From contig SCNT01000018.1 of assembly GCA_005503165.1 (NCBI GenBank), positions 1-64,000 of the forward strand: a DNA stretch of 64,000 nucleotides, in the 5' to 3' direction. Source of the DNA: Sphingomonadaceae bacterium 3R27E2-A (GTDB taxonomy: Bacteria; Pseudomonadota; Alphaproteobacteria; Sphingomonadales; Sphingomonadaceae). The notes under the pieces were generated by a model, which was not told the origin of the DNA, did no database searches, and saw nothing but the letters and a program-made list of their open reading frames with translations. Below, in pieces: positions 37,330 to 45,895 of the stretch (position 1 is its first letter; each line of letters begins with the position of its first letter). The translations under genes and the position numbers were made by a program.

Positions 37330-37566
37330 ATGAACGCCATGTCCTTGCTCGCCCTCCTGCTGCTCACCGGAAGCACCACTGCCTCGGCCCCGGCCGCGGC
37401 GCCGCAGGCGAGTGCGGTGGGTCTTGCCCGCGCGCGGATCATCGCGCCGGCGGAAGTGCGACGGGTCGACGGGCGGCTGGAAATCCGCACCGGCGACCGA
37501 AAGGCGCCGACGCAGGTGCAACGCACCGACCGCAAGGACGGCGGCGAGACGGCGGATTTTTACTGA
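37330..37566 (+). CDS. Small secreted hypothetical protein
   Basis: 78 residues: a signal-peptide-like N-terminus (MNAMSLLALLLLTGSTTASA, cut probable near 26), then a basic segment AVGLARARIIAPAEVRRVDG and a polar tail ending TADFY. A ggcgga site precedes the ATG. It resembles small sphingomonad envelope proteins with a short C-terminal VDFY/ADFY ending, but no function is known. It is bounded by a terminator upstream and a long inverted repeat downstream, so it should be its own transcript. Confidence 0.55.
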   Translation: MNAMSLLALLLLTGSTTASAPAAAPQASAVGLARARIIAPAEVRRVDGRLEIRTGDRKAPTQVQRTDRKDGGETADFY

Positions 37567-37571
37567 CAGAG

Positions 37572-37649
37572 CGTCGCCCCCGCGAAGGCGGGGGCCGTCA
37601 GCAAAGTAGCACTGGGCCCATAACGGCCCCCGCCTTCGCGGGGGCGACG
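37572..37649. repeat. Perfect 27-bp inverted repeat, family R4
   Basis: Positions 37572-37598 are the exact reverse complement of 37623-37649; each arm is itself a palindrome around cccccgcgaaggcgggg. The 24-base loop reads cagcaaagtagc actgggcc cata. It lies between the convergent small secreted gene and mmsB, so it can serve as a terminator for both. Confidence 0.8.
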
Positions 37650-37650
37650 A

Positions 37651-38526
37651 TTATTTCTGCAATGTCTGGATGATCGCCGAAAAGTCGCGGCCGTCCTCGT
37701 CGGCCTCGACGAACGCCTCATAAAGCTCGCGCGCCTTCGATCCCATCGGGACGTCGGCATCGACGCTCGCCGCCGCCTCCATCGCGAGGCGCAAATCCTT
37801 GAGCATCAGCGCCGCGGCGAACCCGCCTTTATACTCATTGTCGGCAGGGGTGACCGGACCCACGCCGGGGAGCGGCGCATAGCTCGTCAGCGACCAGCAT
37901 TGCCCCGACGACACGCTGGCGATGTCGAAGAATTTCTGCGGATCGAGCCCGAGCTTCTGCGCCAGCGCGAGCGTCTCGCAGGTCGCGATCATCGAGGCGC
38001 CGAGCAGCATGTTGTTGCAGATCTTCGCGCCTTGTCCGGCGCCCGCGTCGCCGGCGTGGATCACCGCCTTGCCCATCGCGGCGAGGATCGGTTCGGCGCG
38101 CGCGAAGCCCGCGTCGGTGCCGCCGACCATGAAGGTGAGCGTGCCCGCATTGGCGGCCGCGATACCGCCCGACACCGGCGCATCGACCGCGACGAGGCCC
38201 TTGGCGGTCGCGGCCGCGATGTTCGAGCGCGCGGTCGCGACGTCGATCGTCGAGCAGTCGAGCAGCAGCGTTCCGGGTGCGGCGTTCGGAAAGACGTCGC
38301 CTTCATAGACGCCCGCGACATGCTTGCCCGCGGGGAGCATGGTCACGACCGCTTCGGCATCGCTGACGGCTTCGGCGGCCGACGCAGCGCGCTTGCAGCC
38401 CGCCTCGACCGCGCGCGCGAGCGCCTCTTCGCTGAGATCGAAGGCGCGGACTTCGTGGCCCGCCTTGGCGAGGTTCGCGGCCATCCCGCCGCCCATATTG
38501 CCGAGTCCGATAAAGGCAATTTTCAT
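37651..38526 (-). CDS. mmsB: 3-hydroxyisobutyrate dehydrogenase
   Basis: 291 residues. Oxidises 3-hydroxyisobutyrate to methylmalonate semialdehyde in valine catabolism. NAD motif IAFIGLGNMGGGMAANLAKAGH, substrate motif VDAPVSGGIAAANAGTLTFMVGG, catalytic Lys in GAGQGAKICNNMLLG, and NEYKGGFAAALMLKDLRLA are all typical. MKIAFIG is the start; it overlaps the preceding gene's stop (ATGA). Last gene of the valine cluster, whose other steps are encoded upstream on the same strand. Confidence 0.96.
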   Translation of the reverse strand: MKIAFIGLGNMGGGMAANLAKAGHEVRAFDLSEEALARAVEAGCKRAASAAEAVSDAEAVVTMLPAGKHVAGVYEGDVFPNAAPGTLLLDCSTIDVATARSNIAAATAKGLVAVDAPVSGGIAAANAGTLTFMVGGTDAGFARAEPILAAMGKAVIHAGDAGAGQGAKICNNMLLGASMIATCETLALAQKLGLDPQKFFDIASVSSGQCWSLTSYAPLPGVGPVTPADNEYKGGFAAALMLKDLRLAMEAAASVDADVPMGSKARELYEAFVEADEDGRDFSAIIQTLQK

Positions 38527-38873
38527 GTCACGGCATCCTTCGCATGACGCCCGAGCAATATGGCGGAGGTCATGCCGCGATGCTTCCAGGCCAGATAGGT
38601 CAGATAGGGCAGCAGGAAACCCGCGCCGCCAAAAAACGCGGCCACTGCCAGGGCGATGCCAGCAGCGGAGAAGCCATTGCGCCACGCGGTCCAGCTTGCC
38701 GACAGAAACAGCATCATCATGAAATCAAGGTTGAACTGACCCGGCCATGTCCACCGCGCGATGTCGCCAAAGAAATAGGGGAAAAGATTGATCCCATATT
38801 CGGCAACGACCGTGGCGGTATAGAACAGCAGGACGCCCCACAGGACCACCAGAACCAGATAGAATGGCCGCAT
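38523..38873 (-). CDS. Small membrane protein in the valine cluster
   Basis: 116 residues with three membrane helices (LVLVVLWGVLLFYTATVVAE; FMMMLFLSASWTAWR region; AAGIALAVAAFFGGAGFLLP). The WPGQFNLDFMMMLFLSASW and YLAWKHRGM pieces recall DUF2834-like small membrane proteins, but that is a weak impression. It sits one base after the enoyl-CoA hydratase gene and overlaps mmsB by four bases. Its tight placement suggests cotranscription with the pathway; a transport or sensing role is unproven. Confidence 0.72.
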   Translation of the reverse strand: MRPFYLVLVVLWGVLLFYTATVVAEYGINLFPYFFGDIARWTWPGQFNLDFMMMLFLSASWTAWRNGFSAAGIALAVAAFFGGAGFLLPYLTYLAWKHRGMTSAILLGRHAKDAVT

Positions 38874-38874
38874 C

Positions 38875-39657
38875 CTATCGCCCCTTCCACACGCCTTCGC
38901 GCTTTTCGATGAAGGCGGCCATGCCTTCGGCCTTGTCCTCGGTCGCGGCGAGGATCTGGAACAGGCGGCGTTCGTAGATCAACCCCTGATCGAGCGAGGT
39001 CTCGAACGCGGCGTTGACCATGTCCTTGTTCACCATCGCGGCCATCGGCGGCATCGACGCGATCAGGGTGGCGGTCTTCACCGCTTCGTCGACGAGGCTT
39101 TCGTGCGGCACGACGCGCGCCACGAGACCCGAGCGCTCGGCTTCGGCGGCGTCCATCATCCGGCCGGTCAGGCACATTTCCATCGCCTTCGCCTTGCCGA
39201 CCGCGCGGGTCAGCCGCTGCGACCCGCCCATGCCGGGGGCGACGCCGAGCTTGATTTCGGGCTGGCCGAATTTCGCTTTCTCGCTGGCGATGATGAAATC
39301 GGCCATCATCGCAAGCTCGCAGCCGCCGCCGAGCGCGAAGCCGCCCACCGCAGCGATCCACGGCTTGCGGACCTTTTTCACGAAGTCGCTCGTCCATTTC
39401 GAGAAGAAATCCTCGAGGTAGAAATCGGCCGCCGGCTTGTCGGCCATTTCCTTGATGTCGGCCCCCGCGGCGAACGCCTTGTCGCCCGAACCGGTGAGCA
39501 CGGCGCAGCGCTGGCTGTCGTCGGCTTCGAAGGCGGCGAAGGCCGCGATCAGGTCGTCGAGCACGCCCGAGTTCAGCGCATTGAGCGCCTGCGGGCGGTT
39601 GAGGGTGACGAGCGTGACGGCGCCGCGCTGTTCGACGAGGAGGGTTTCGTAGGTCAT
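38875..39657 (-). CDS. Enoyl-CoA hydratase
   Basis: 260 residues, single crotonase domain. [11 protein letters not shown] supplies the oxyanion hole; catalytic carboxylates are in [13 protein letters not shown] and [40 protein letters not shown] is typical of short-chain hydratases. In valine breakdown it would hydrate methacrylyl-CoA to 3-hydroxyisobutyryl-CoA, the substrate of the hydrolase encoded just upstream. The start overlaps that gene's stop (ATGA); the METP start four codons earlier is less consistent with the coupling. Confidence 0.95.
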   Translation of the reverse strand: MTYETLLVEQRGAVTLVTLNRPQALNALNSGVLDDLIAAFAAFEADDSQRCAVLTGSGDKAFAAGADIKEMADKPAADFYLEDFFSKWTSDFVKKVRKPWIAAVGGFALGGGCELAMMADFIIASEKAKFGQPEIKLGVAPGMGGSQRLTRAVGKAKAMEMCLTGRMMDAAEAERSGLVARVVPHESLVDEAVKTATLIASMPPMAAMVNKDMVNAAFETSLDQGLIYERRLFQILAATEDKAEGMAAFIEKREGVWKGR

Positions 39658-40700
39658 AGGGGTTTCCATTCTTCCTGAGCGGGCAGCGGCGCGAAGATTG
39701 CGGCGATCAGGTCGTCGCCTACCCCTTCGGCCGTCGCCGGATTCCATTGCGGCGCATTGTCCTTTTCGACGATCACCGCGCGCACGCCCTCGGCGAAGTC
39801 GGGACGCGTCAGCACGCGGCTGCCGATGCGGTACTCCATGACCATGTTGGCGGCGAAATCGGGCAGTGACAGGCTGTCGGCGAGCTGGCGGAGCGCGACC
39901 TTGCAGGTCTGCGGACTTTTGGTGCGAAGCGCGGCGAGTTCCTTTGCCGCCCATTCGCCGGGATCGGCTTCCAGCGCGGCGAGGATGTCCTCGAGCTTGT
40001 CCGACGCGAAAAGGCGGTTGATGTCGGCGATATGCGCGAGGATCTTCGCCTCGGGCGGGGTGACCGACAATTCGCCGAGGATGCCGCCGATGCGGTCGGG
40101 GTGCTCGGCGATGCGCGCCTTCGCCTCGGTCAGCTTGTCCGACGGGAGATAATGGGTGGCGAGGCCGAGGGCCAAGCACTCCGCCCCGTCGAGCCGCGCG
40201 CCGGTGAGCGCGAGGAAGGGGCCGACGCGGCCTTCGAGCCGCGAAAGATACCAGCCGCCGCCGACGTCGGGGAACAGGCCGATCCCCGTTTCGGGCATGG
40301 CGAGGCGCGTGTTCTCGGTTGCGACGCGATAGCGGGCGGGGAGCGAAATGCCGACCCCGCCGCCCATGGTGATGCCGTCCATGAAGGCGACCACCGGCTT
40401 GGCGTAAGTGAAGAGAAGGTGGTTGAGCTGATATTCGTCGTGGAAGAAACGGCGGCCGGAAGCGCCGTCGTCGGTCAGCGCCGAACCCCGCAGGAAGGCG
40501 ATGTCGCCCCCGGCGCAGAAGCCGCGCCCCTCGCTATGGTCGATCAGCACCGCCTGCACCGCGGCGTCATCGCGCCACGCGACAAGCGCATCGGTCATGG
40601 CGTGGACCATGCCCAAGTTGAGCGCATGGATCGCCTTGGGGCGGTTGAGCGACAGGCGGCCGGTGGCGCCCTCGGTCGAAATGAGAATATCTTCGGTCAT
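39654..40700 (-). CDS. 3-hydroxyisobutyryl-CoA hydrolase (crotonase superfamily)
   Basis: 348 residues, longer than hydratases because of the C-terminal extension typical of HIBYL-CoA hydrolases. [16 protein letters not shown] forms the oxyanion hole; [13 protein letters not shown] and [21 protein letters not shown] carry the active-site residues (Glu and Asp). [25 protein letters not shown] and PQWNP near the end are diagnostic. It releases free 3-hydroxyisobutyrate, which MmsB then oxidises. It follows the acyl-CoA dehydrogenase gene after a 188-base repeat-containing gap. Confidence 0.95.
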   Translation of the reverse strand: MTEDILISTEGATGRLSLNRPKAIHALNLGMVHAMTDALVAWRDDAAVQAVLIDHSEGRGFCAGGDIAFLRGSALTDDGASGRRFFHDEYQLNHLLFTYAKPVVAFMDGITMGGGVGISLPARYRVATENTRLAMPETGIGLFPDVGGGWYLSRLEGRVGPFLALTGARLDGAECLALGLATHYLPSDKLTEAKARIAEHPDRIGGILGELSVTPPEAKILAHIADINRLFASDKLEDILAALEADPGEWAAKELAALRTKSPQTCKVALRQLADSLSLPDFAANMVMEYRIGSRVLTRPDFAEGVRAVIVEKDNAPQWNPATAEGVGDDLIAAIFAPLPAQEEWKPL

Positions 40701-40713
40701 TCACCCTCACAAA

Positions 40714-40881
40714 CCTTCTCCCGTCGGGAGAAGGATATCGAAGCCTTGCCGCTGAAAGCGGTTAGGCGGAGTTGGATGAGGGGATCCGCCGTCGCTTTCG
40801 CCCGCGGCCTTTGAACCCCTAACCCAGCTACGCCCCGGATCAAGTCCGGGGCTGCGCAACCCTCTCCCGACGGGAGAGAGG
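40714..40881. repeat. Hairpin-bounded intergenic repeat inside the valine cluster
   Basis: ccttctcccgtcgggagaagg (shorter core ttctcccgtcgggagaa) at the left and cctctcccgacgggagag at the right enclose a segment with gccgctgaaagcggttaggcgg and the hairpin ccccggatcaagtccgggg. It separates the isobutyryl-CoA dehydrogenase gene from the hydrolase gene and may reduce read-through. No gene is seen in this gap. Confidence 0.65.
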
Positions 40882-40888
40882 AAATATC

Positions 40889-42040
40889 TTACTGCCGCAA
40901 CAAATCCCGTCCGACGATCATCCGCATGACCTGGTTGGTGCCTTCGAGGATCGAATGGACGCGCAGGTCGCGCCAGAAACGCTCGATCGGATAGTCGCGC
41001 AGATAACCGTAGCCGCCGAACAATTGCAGCGCGTCGTTGACGATCTTGCTGCCATTATCGGTCGCGAGGCGTTTGGCCATCGCCGAGAAGCGCGACTTGT
41101 CGGGCGCGTTCGCGGTGACCTTCGCCGCCGCCATATAGAGCAGCGCGCGCGACGCTTCGAGGTCGGTCGCCATGTCGGCGAGGGTGAACTGGGTGTTCTG
41201 GAAATCGGCGATCGGCTGGCCGAACTGCTGGCGGTCCCTGGTGTAGGCGATCGCCTCGTCGAGGCAGCGCTGCGCCCCGCCCAAGGAACAGGCACCGATG
41301 TTGAGGCGGCCGCCGTCGAGCCCCGCCATCGCGAAGCGGAAGCCGTCGCCTTCGGCGCCGACGAGATTTTCGACCGGCACGCGGCAATCCTCAAAGATAA
41401 CCTGCGCGGTGGGCGAGGCGTTCCAGCCGAGCTTCTTTTCGGGCGCGCCGAAGCTCAGGCCCGGGGTGTCCTTTTCGATGACGAGGCAGCTGATCCCCTT
41501 CGACTTCTCCTCGCCGGTGCGGACCATGCAGACATAGATGTCATTATAGCCGGCGCCCGAAATGAACTGCTTGGTGCCGTTCAGCACATAATGGTCGCCG
41601 TCCTTCTTCGCGGTCGTCTTCAGCGCCGCGGCGTCCGACCCCGAACCCGGTTCGGTGAGGCAATAGCTCGCGATCTTCTCCATGCTGACGAGGCTCGGCA
41701 GGAAGCGCGCCTTGACCTCGGCGCCGCCGAAGCGGTCGATCATCCAGGTCGCCATATTGTGGATCGAGACATAGGCGGAGGTAGCGGGGCAGCCATAGGC
41801 CATCGCCTCCATGATCAGCGCCGCTTCCAGCCGGCCGAGCCCGATGCCGCCCGATTCTTCGGCCACGTAAATCGCGCCAAAGCCGAGCTCCCCCGCGGCC
41901 TTCCACACCTCGACGGGGTAATGACTTTTCTCGTCCCATTCGGCGGCGAAGGGCGTGATGCGATCGGCGGTGAACTTGCGCGCCATGTCCTGGATGGCGA
42001 GCTGGTCGTCGGTAAGCTGGAACTGGTCGGTCATGGTCAT
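40889..42040 (-). CDS. Acyl-CoA dehydrogenase, probable isobutyryl-CoA dehydrogenase
   Basis: 383 residues with all ACAD elements: YCLTEPGSGSDAAALKT, YVLNGTKQFISGAGYND, TRDRQQFGQPIADFQNTQF, LQLFGGYGYLRDYPIERFWRD and the C-terminal HSILEGTNQVMRMIVGRDLL with catalytic Glu. The clustering with methacrylyl-CoA pathway genes supports isobutyryl-CoA as substrate (ACAD8 type). ATG at 42040 overlaps the RidA stop (ATGA); a second ATG two codons on is an alternative. FAD-dependent, passing electrons to ETF. Confidence 0.94.
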   Translation of the reverse strand: MTMTDQFQLTDDQLAIQDMARKFTADRITPFAAEWDEKSHYPVEVWKAAGELGFGAIYVAEESGGIGLGRLEAALIMEAMAYGCPATSAYVSIHNMATWMIDRFGGAEVKARFLPSLVSMEKIASYCLTEPGSGSDAAALKTTAKKDGDHYVLNGTKQFISGAGYNDIYVCMVRTGEEKSKGISCLVIEKDTPGLSFGAPEKKLGWNASPTAQVIFEDCRVPVENLVGAEGDGFRFAMAGLDGGRLNIGACSLGGAQRCLDEAIAYTRDRQQFGQPIADFQNTQFTLADMATDLEASRALLYMAAAKVTANAPDKSRFSAMAKRLATDNGSKIVNDALQLFGGYGYLRDYPIERFWRDLRVHSILEGTNQVMRMIVGRDLLRQ

Positions 42041-42450
42041 TTCTCGATGAGGATGGCTTCGGCTTCGATTTCGACTTTCCACTCGGGGCGGATCAGCGCG
42101 GGGATGACGAGCATCGTCGACGCCGGGCGGATGGCGCCGAACATCGCGCCATGCGCACGGCCGACGAGGTCGGCGTCGGCCGGGTCGGTGATATACATGC
42201 GCGTGCGCACGACGTCGGCGGGCGAACCGCCGAGCGCTTCCAACGATTCGCGGATGATCGTCAGGCAGCGCGCCGCCTGCGCCCCCGCGTCGCCGGGGGT
42301 CGACGACCCGTCGGGCTCGATCGGCGCGCAACCGGCGACGTCGATGCGATTGCCGACGCGCACCGCGCGGCTGTAGCCGTAGACGGGCTCGAAAGGCGAC
42401 GCCGAGCTGTGGTTGCGACGTCCCCCCGTCGCCGCGACCTTGTCAGCCAC
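42037..42450 (-). CDS. RidA/YjgF-family protein
   Basis: 137 residues. AVRVGNRIDVAGCAPIEPDGS, ARCLTIIRESLEALGGSPADVVRTRMYITDP and LVIPALIRPEWKVEIEAEAIL match the RidA fold; the conserved arginine of RidA enamine/imine deaminases corresponds to R in VVRTRMY. RidA hydrolyses reactive 2-aminoacrylate-type imines and appears near amino-acid catabolism genes. GTG at 42448-42450 starts it, overlapping the inhibitor-like gene by eight bases, and its stop overlaps the acyl-CoA dehydrogenase start. Confidence 0.9.
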   Translation of the reverse strand: MADKVAATGGRRNHSSASPFEPVYGYSRAVRVGNRIDVAGCAPIEPDGSSTPGDAGAQAARCLTIIRESLEALGGSPADVVRTRMYITDPADADLVGRAHGAMFGAIRPASTMLVIPALIRPEWKVEIEAEAILIEK

Positions 42451-42751
42451 AGCTGACCCGTTCGATCTTCATCGCGCCATCGTAGGAGACGGTGAGCCGG
42501 TCGGGGCGGAAATCCATCGTCACCGCCATGCCCGGGGCGACCCAGCGCAGGGTGCGTGCGCCGGTGGCGCGGAGCAGCGCAGCGCCGGTCTCGGCACTCG
42601 CGGTCTGGCCGACGAAGCTCTGCCCGGCATCGCCGTTGCAGGCGGCCTCGGCGGGCGGGGGCAGCGGTGCGGGTTCGGCGCCGCCGTCCATCGTCGAACA
42701 GGCGGCGAGCGGCAGCAGCGCTGCGGCGGCGATCCAGCGAAACTCCATCAT
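42443..42751 (-). CDS. Lipoprotein of the I78 peptidase-inhibitor family
   Basis: 102 residues. Lipoprotein signal ending PLAAC (Cys18). The mature domain ACNGDAGQSFVGQTAS...ATGARTLRWVAPGMAVTMDFRPDRLTV follows the I78 pattern (paired Cys, R-x-P, T-x-D-x-R-x-D-R-L), related to Aspergillus elastase inhibitor and potato inhibitor I folds. It may protect the envelope from proteases. Two consecutive ATGs exist; the second is better spaced from the gggag site. It overlaps RidA by eight bases. The two mature Cys residues could form a disulphide. Confidence 0.87.
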   Translation of the reverse strand: MMEFRWIAAAALLPLAACSTMDGGAEPAPLPPPAEAACNGDAGQSFVGQTASAETGAALLRATGARTLRWVAPGMAVTMDFRPDRLTVSYDGAMKIERVSCG

Positions 42752-42769
42752 CTGTCTCCCTTGTCCAAA

Positions 42770-43324
42770 TCAGGCGGCGCAGCGCGTATAGCGCATCGCA
42801 TTGGCCGCGGCACCATCACCATAGTCGCGGCGCACCAGCGTCTTGCCGCTGTCAGCGATGCTGAGCACCATCAGCCGGTCCCAGTCCATGCCCTCGCCGC
42901 TGAACTTGTAATCGGCGACGATGCGATTCGCACTGCGTTCGCGCACCCGCGCGAGCTCACCGTGCGATTCATGGAAGCGCAGGTTCGCGGCGTCGATCAC
43001 CAGCGCGGTAAGATCGGTGCCCGGGCGCTTGGGGCAATCGCTTGCGTCGATCGCCCAGCGGCCCTGGATCGCGGCGGGGATCGCCTTGTCGCCGGTGCCG
43101 ATACCGGCCTCGACGGCGGCGGGGGGGTTGACCGCGGGGTCGGGTTTATAGTCTTCGGACGGGATGGGCGCCGGCCCGTCGGGCGGCGGCGCCGCGCGCG
43201 TTTCGGTCGAGGCGGGCCCGACGCTGGCCTTTTCCCCGGGCGCGGCCTTGTCTGTCGTGTCGCCGCAGGCGGCGAGCAGCAGCGCACCTCCCGACAGCAA
43301 CAGGGGAAACAGGGTGCGGGTCAT
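42770..43324 (-). CDS. Hypothetical lipoprotein in the valine cluster
   Basis: 184 residues. Lipobox LLAAC (Cys20 by my count), a Pro/Ala-rich linker with ETRAAPPPDGPAPIPSED, then a domain with IPAAIQGRWAIDASDCPKRPGTD, RFHESHGELARVRE and DYGDGAAANAMRYTRCAA. The 'GRWA...DC' and terminal 'YTRC' pattern resembles small sphingomonad envelope lipoproteins with a lipocalin-like beta-barrel, but no named family is certain. An aaggag site precedes the ATG at 43324. It lies between mmsA and the I78 gene on the same strand. Confidence 0.7.
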   Translation of the reverse strand: MTRTLFPLLLSGGALLLAACGDTTDKAAPGEKASVGPASTETRAAPPPDGPAPIPSEDYKPDPAVNPPAAVEAGIGTGDKAIPAAIQGRWAIDASDCPKRPGTDLTALVIDAANLRFHESHGELARVRERSANRIVADYKFSGEGMDWDRLMVLSIADSGKTLVRRDYGDGAAANAMRYTRCAA

Positions 43325-43388
43325 CGTCTTTCTCCTTCGAGAAGCGAAATGCCCGATGACCCAAGCCGGTTTCATCCCGCCTGCCCGG

Positions 43389-44894
43389 TCAACCCATCGT
43401 CGGAATGACGAAGGCGTTGCCGGCGTCGCCAACCCCACCCGCCACGCCGTCGGGCCAGCGCGCGGTGATCGTCTTGACCTTGGTCCAGAATTTCACCCCT
43501 TCCATGCCGTGCTGGTTGGTGTCGCCGAAGGCCGAACGCTTCCAGCCCCCGAACGTATGATAAGCGACGGGTACGGGGATCGGCACGTTGATGCCGACCA
43601 TGCCGACATTGACCTGCGCGGCGAATTCGCGCGCGGCGTGGCCGTTGCGCGTGAAGATCGCGACGCCATTGCCATATTGGTGCTTCGAAGGCAGCGACAG
43701 TGCGGTTTCGAAGTCGGGGGCGCGGACGATCTGCAGCACCGGGCCGAAAATCTCTTCCTTGTACGATTCCATGTCGGTGGTGACATGGTCGAACAGCGTC
43801 GGGCCGATGAAGAAACCCTTCTCGTGTCCCTGCAGGCTGAAGCCGCGGCCGTCGATCACCAGTTCGGCGCCCTCGTCGGCGCATTTCGCGATCCAGCCCT
43901 CGACCTTTTCCTTGTGCGCCTGCGTCACCACGGGGCCGTAATGCGCTTCGGCGTCGGTCGACACGCCGACACGCAGCGCTTCGATTGCGGGGATCAGCTT
44001 GGCCTTCAGCCGCTCGGCGGTCTCGTCTCCGACGGGGACCACCACGGGCAGCGCCATGCAGCGTTCGCCCGCCGAGCCGAAGGCGGCACCGGCGAGGTCA
44101 TTGACCACCTGGTCGAGATCGGCGTCGGGCATGACGATGCCATGATTCTTCGCGCCGCCCATCGCCTGCACGCGCTTGCCGTTGGCGACGCCGCGGTTGT
44201 AGACATAATGCGCGATGTCCGACGAGCCGACGAAGCTGACCGCGCCGATGTCGGGGTGGTCGAGGATCGCATCGACCATTTCCTTGTCGCCATGCACGAC
44301 CTGGCAGATGCCTTCGGGAAGACCCGCTTCGAGGAAGAGTTCGGCGAGGCGCACCGGAACGCTGGGGTCGCGCTCGCTGGGCTTGATCAGGAAGGCGTTG
44401 CCGGTCGCGATCGCGACGCCCGACATCCACAGCGGGATCATCGCGGGGAAGTTGAACGGGGTGATGCCCGCGCCGATGCCGATCGGCTGGCGCATCGAAT
44501 AGACGTCGATGCCGGGGCCCGCGCCCTGCGTATATTCGCCCTTCAGCACATGCGGGATGCCGCAGCAGAATTCGATGACTTCGAGCCCGCGCTGGATGTC
44601 GCCCTTGGCGTCGGCGATCACCTTGCCATGCTCGGAGCTGAGCAGATGCGCAAGTTCCTCCATATGGGCTTCGACGAGGCGCTTGAATTCGAACATCACG
44701 CGCGCGCGGCGCTGGGGGTTGGTCGCGGCCCAGGCGGGCTGCGCCGCCTTCGCCGCAGCGACCGCCTTTTCGAGGAGGGCCGCGTCGCCGAGCGCGACCT
44801 CGGCTTGCACATTGCCGTTGTTGGGATCGAAGATCGGGCTGGTGCGGCCAGAGCTATTGGTGCCGCCGACGATGAGATGGTCGATCTGTCGCAT
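43389..44894 (-). CDS. mmsA: Methylmalonate-semialdehyde dehydrogenase (CoA-acylating)
   Basis: 501 residues, aldehyde dehydrogenase fold. Converts methylmalonate semialdehyde to propionyl-CoA, CO2 and NADH, the last valine step. Features: GAGITPFNFPAMIPLWM, FLIKPSERDPSVPV, SFVGSSDIAHYVYNRG, GGAKNHGIVMPDADLDQ and the catalytic Cys279 in FGSAGERCMALPV; the GERC-M rather than GQ-C context is typical of MMSDH. MRQIDHLIVGG with a gggaga site is the start. Transcribed divergently from a LysR gene. Confidence 0.97.
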   Translation of the reverse strand: MRQIDHLIVGGTNSSGRTSPIFDPNNGNVQAEVALGDAALLEKAVAAAKAAQPAWAATNPQRRARVMFEFKRLVEAHMEELAHLLSSEHGKVIADAKGDIQRGLEVIEFCCGIPHVLKGEYTQGAGPGIDVYSMRQPIGIGAGITPFNFPAMIPLWMSGVAIATGNAFLIKPSERDPSVPVRLAELFLEAGLPEGICQVVHGDKEMVDAILDHPDIGAVSFVGSSDIAHYVYNRGVANGKRVQAMGGAKNHGIVMPDADLDQVVNDLAGAAFGSAGERCMALPVVVPVGDETAERLKAKLIPAIEALRVGVSTDAEAHYGPVVTQAHKEKVEGWIAKCADEGAELVIDGRGFSLQGHEKGFFIGPTLFDHVTTDMESYKEEIFGPVLQIVRAPDFETALSLPSKHQYGNGVAIFTRNGHAAREFAAQVNVGMVGINVPIPVPVAYHTFGGWKRSAFGDTNQHGMEGVKFWTKVKTITARWPDGVAGGVGDAGNAFVIPTMG

Positions 44895-44946
44895 GCTTGA
44901 GTCTCCCGAATATGTTGCCGCTGCCTCAGCCGAGTTGCGAGCCGAT

Positions 44947-44965
44947 TGCAAGGGATAGACTTGCA
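44947..44965. promoter_or_regulatory. Inverted repeat between mmsA and its divergent LysR gene
   Basis: tgcaag (44947-44952) and cttgca (44960-44965) are separated by seven bases, containing the T-N11-A core expected for a LysR-type site. Further tgcatatttgcagg follows. It lies within the 96-base gap between the two start codons, so it can control both. Confidence 0.6.
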
Positions 44966-44990
44966 GGTCGATGCTGCATATTTGCAGGAC

Positions 44991-45878
44991 ATGGACTGGG
45001 ACAAGCTGCAATATTTCCTGACCGTCGCGCAGCAGGGTACGCTCGCGCGCGCAGGCGCGGCGCTCCAGGTCGATGCGACGACGGTCAGCCGGCAGGTGAG
45101 CGCGCTCGAGGCGGCGTTGCAACAGACATTGTTCGAACGCGCGCCCGGCGGTTTCAATCTCACGGCGGCCGGCCGCGCGCTCGTCCCGCATGCCGAGGCG
45201 ATGGCCGCGGCGGCGGCGCGTATCCGCTCGGCGGAGGGCGGCAACACGGCCTTGTCGGGGCAATTGCGGGTGAGTGTGTCCGAAGGCTTCGGCAACAGCT
45301 TCATCGCGCCGCGCCTCGCGGGCTTCGTCGCCGCGCATCCCGAGCTCGAGATCGACCTCGTCGCCTCGTCGGGCTTTCTCAACCCGTCGCGGCGCGAGGC
45401 CGATATGGCGGTGCTGCTCGCGCGGCCCCGGAAAGGCCCGCTGATCACGCGCAAATTGTCGGACTACAGCCTTGGCCTTTATGCCCCCGCCCATCGCCCC
45501 GACTGGCAGGAAGCGGTCGCGACGACGCCGCTGTCGCGCGCGGGGGTGCCGGTGATCGGCTATGTTCCCGACATTCTTTACGCGCCCGAGCTCGACTATC
45601 TGGGCGAGATCGAGCCGGGGCTGCGCGCCGGGGTGCGGTCGTCCTCGATCCTCGCGCAAAGGCGGATGATCGCGGGCGGTGCAGGCGTCGGCGTTTTGCC
45701 CTGCTTCCTCGCGGCGGGCGATCCGGCGCTGGTGCGCGTGCGGCCCGATCAGGTCATCGCGCGCGCCTTCTGGCTCGCGCTCCACCGCGACGTCGCCCCG
45801 CAACCGCGCATCCGTGCGTTCATCGACTGGCTCGATAGCGAGGTGCGCGAGAGCCGGGGGTTGTTCGTGCCGACTTAG
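44991..45878 (+). CDS. LysR-family transcriptional regulator
   Basis: 295 residues. N-terminal winged helix-turn-helix: DKLQYFLTVAQQGTLARAGAALQVDATTVSRQVSALEAALQQ, then a periplasmic-binding-like effector domain beginning near residue 90 (LSGQLRVSVSEGFGNSFIAP). MDWDKLQYF is the start; earlier in-frame Mets reread the operator. Its divergent position to mmsA and the palindrome between them point to control of the valine cluster, perhaps by a pathway intermediate. This is inference from arrangement. Confidence 0.9.
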   Translation: MDWDKLQYFLTVAQQGTLARAGAALQVDATTVSRQVSALEAALQQTLFERAPGGFNLTAAGRALVPHAEAMAAAAARIRSAEGGNTALSGQLRVSVSEGFGNSFIAPRLAGFVAAHPELEIDLVASSGFLNPSRREADMAVLLARPRKGPLITRKLSDYSLGLYAPAHRPDWQEAVATTPLSRAGVPVIGYVPDILYAPELDYLGEIEPGLRAGVRSSSILAQRRMIAGGAGVGVLPCFLAAGDPALVRVRPDQVIARAFWLALHRDVAPQPRIRAFIDWLDSEVRESRGLFVPT

Positions 45879-45895
45879 GCTGTGTCGTCATTGCG

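Noticed and set aside
44895..45803. N-terminal extension of mmsA by about 300 codons into the lysR gene
   Set aside because: The added sequence is antisense to the LysR regulator and lacks motifs; MRQIDHL at 44894 has a gggaga site and is the normal MmsA start.
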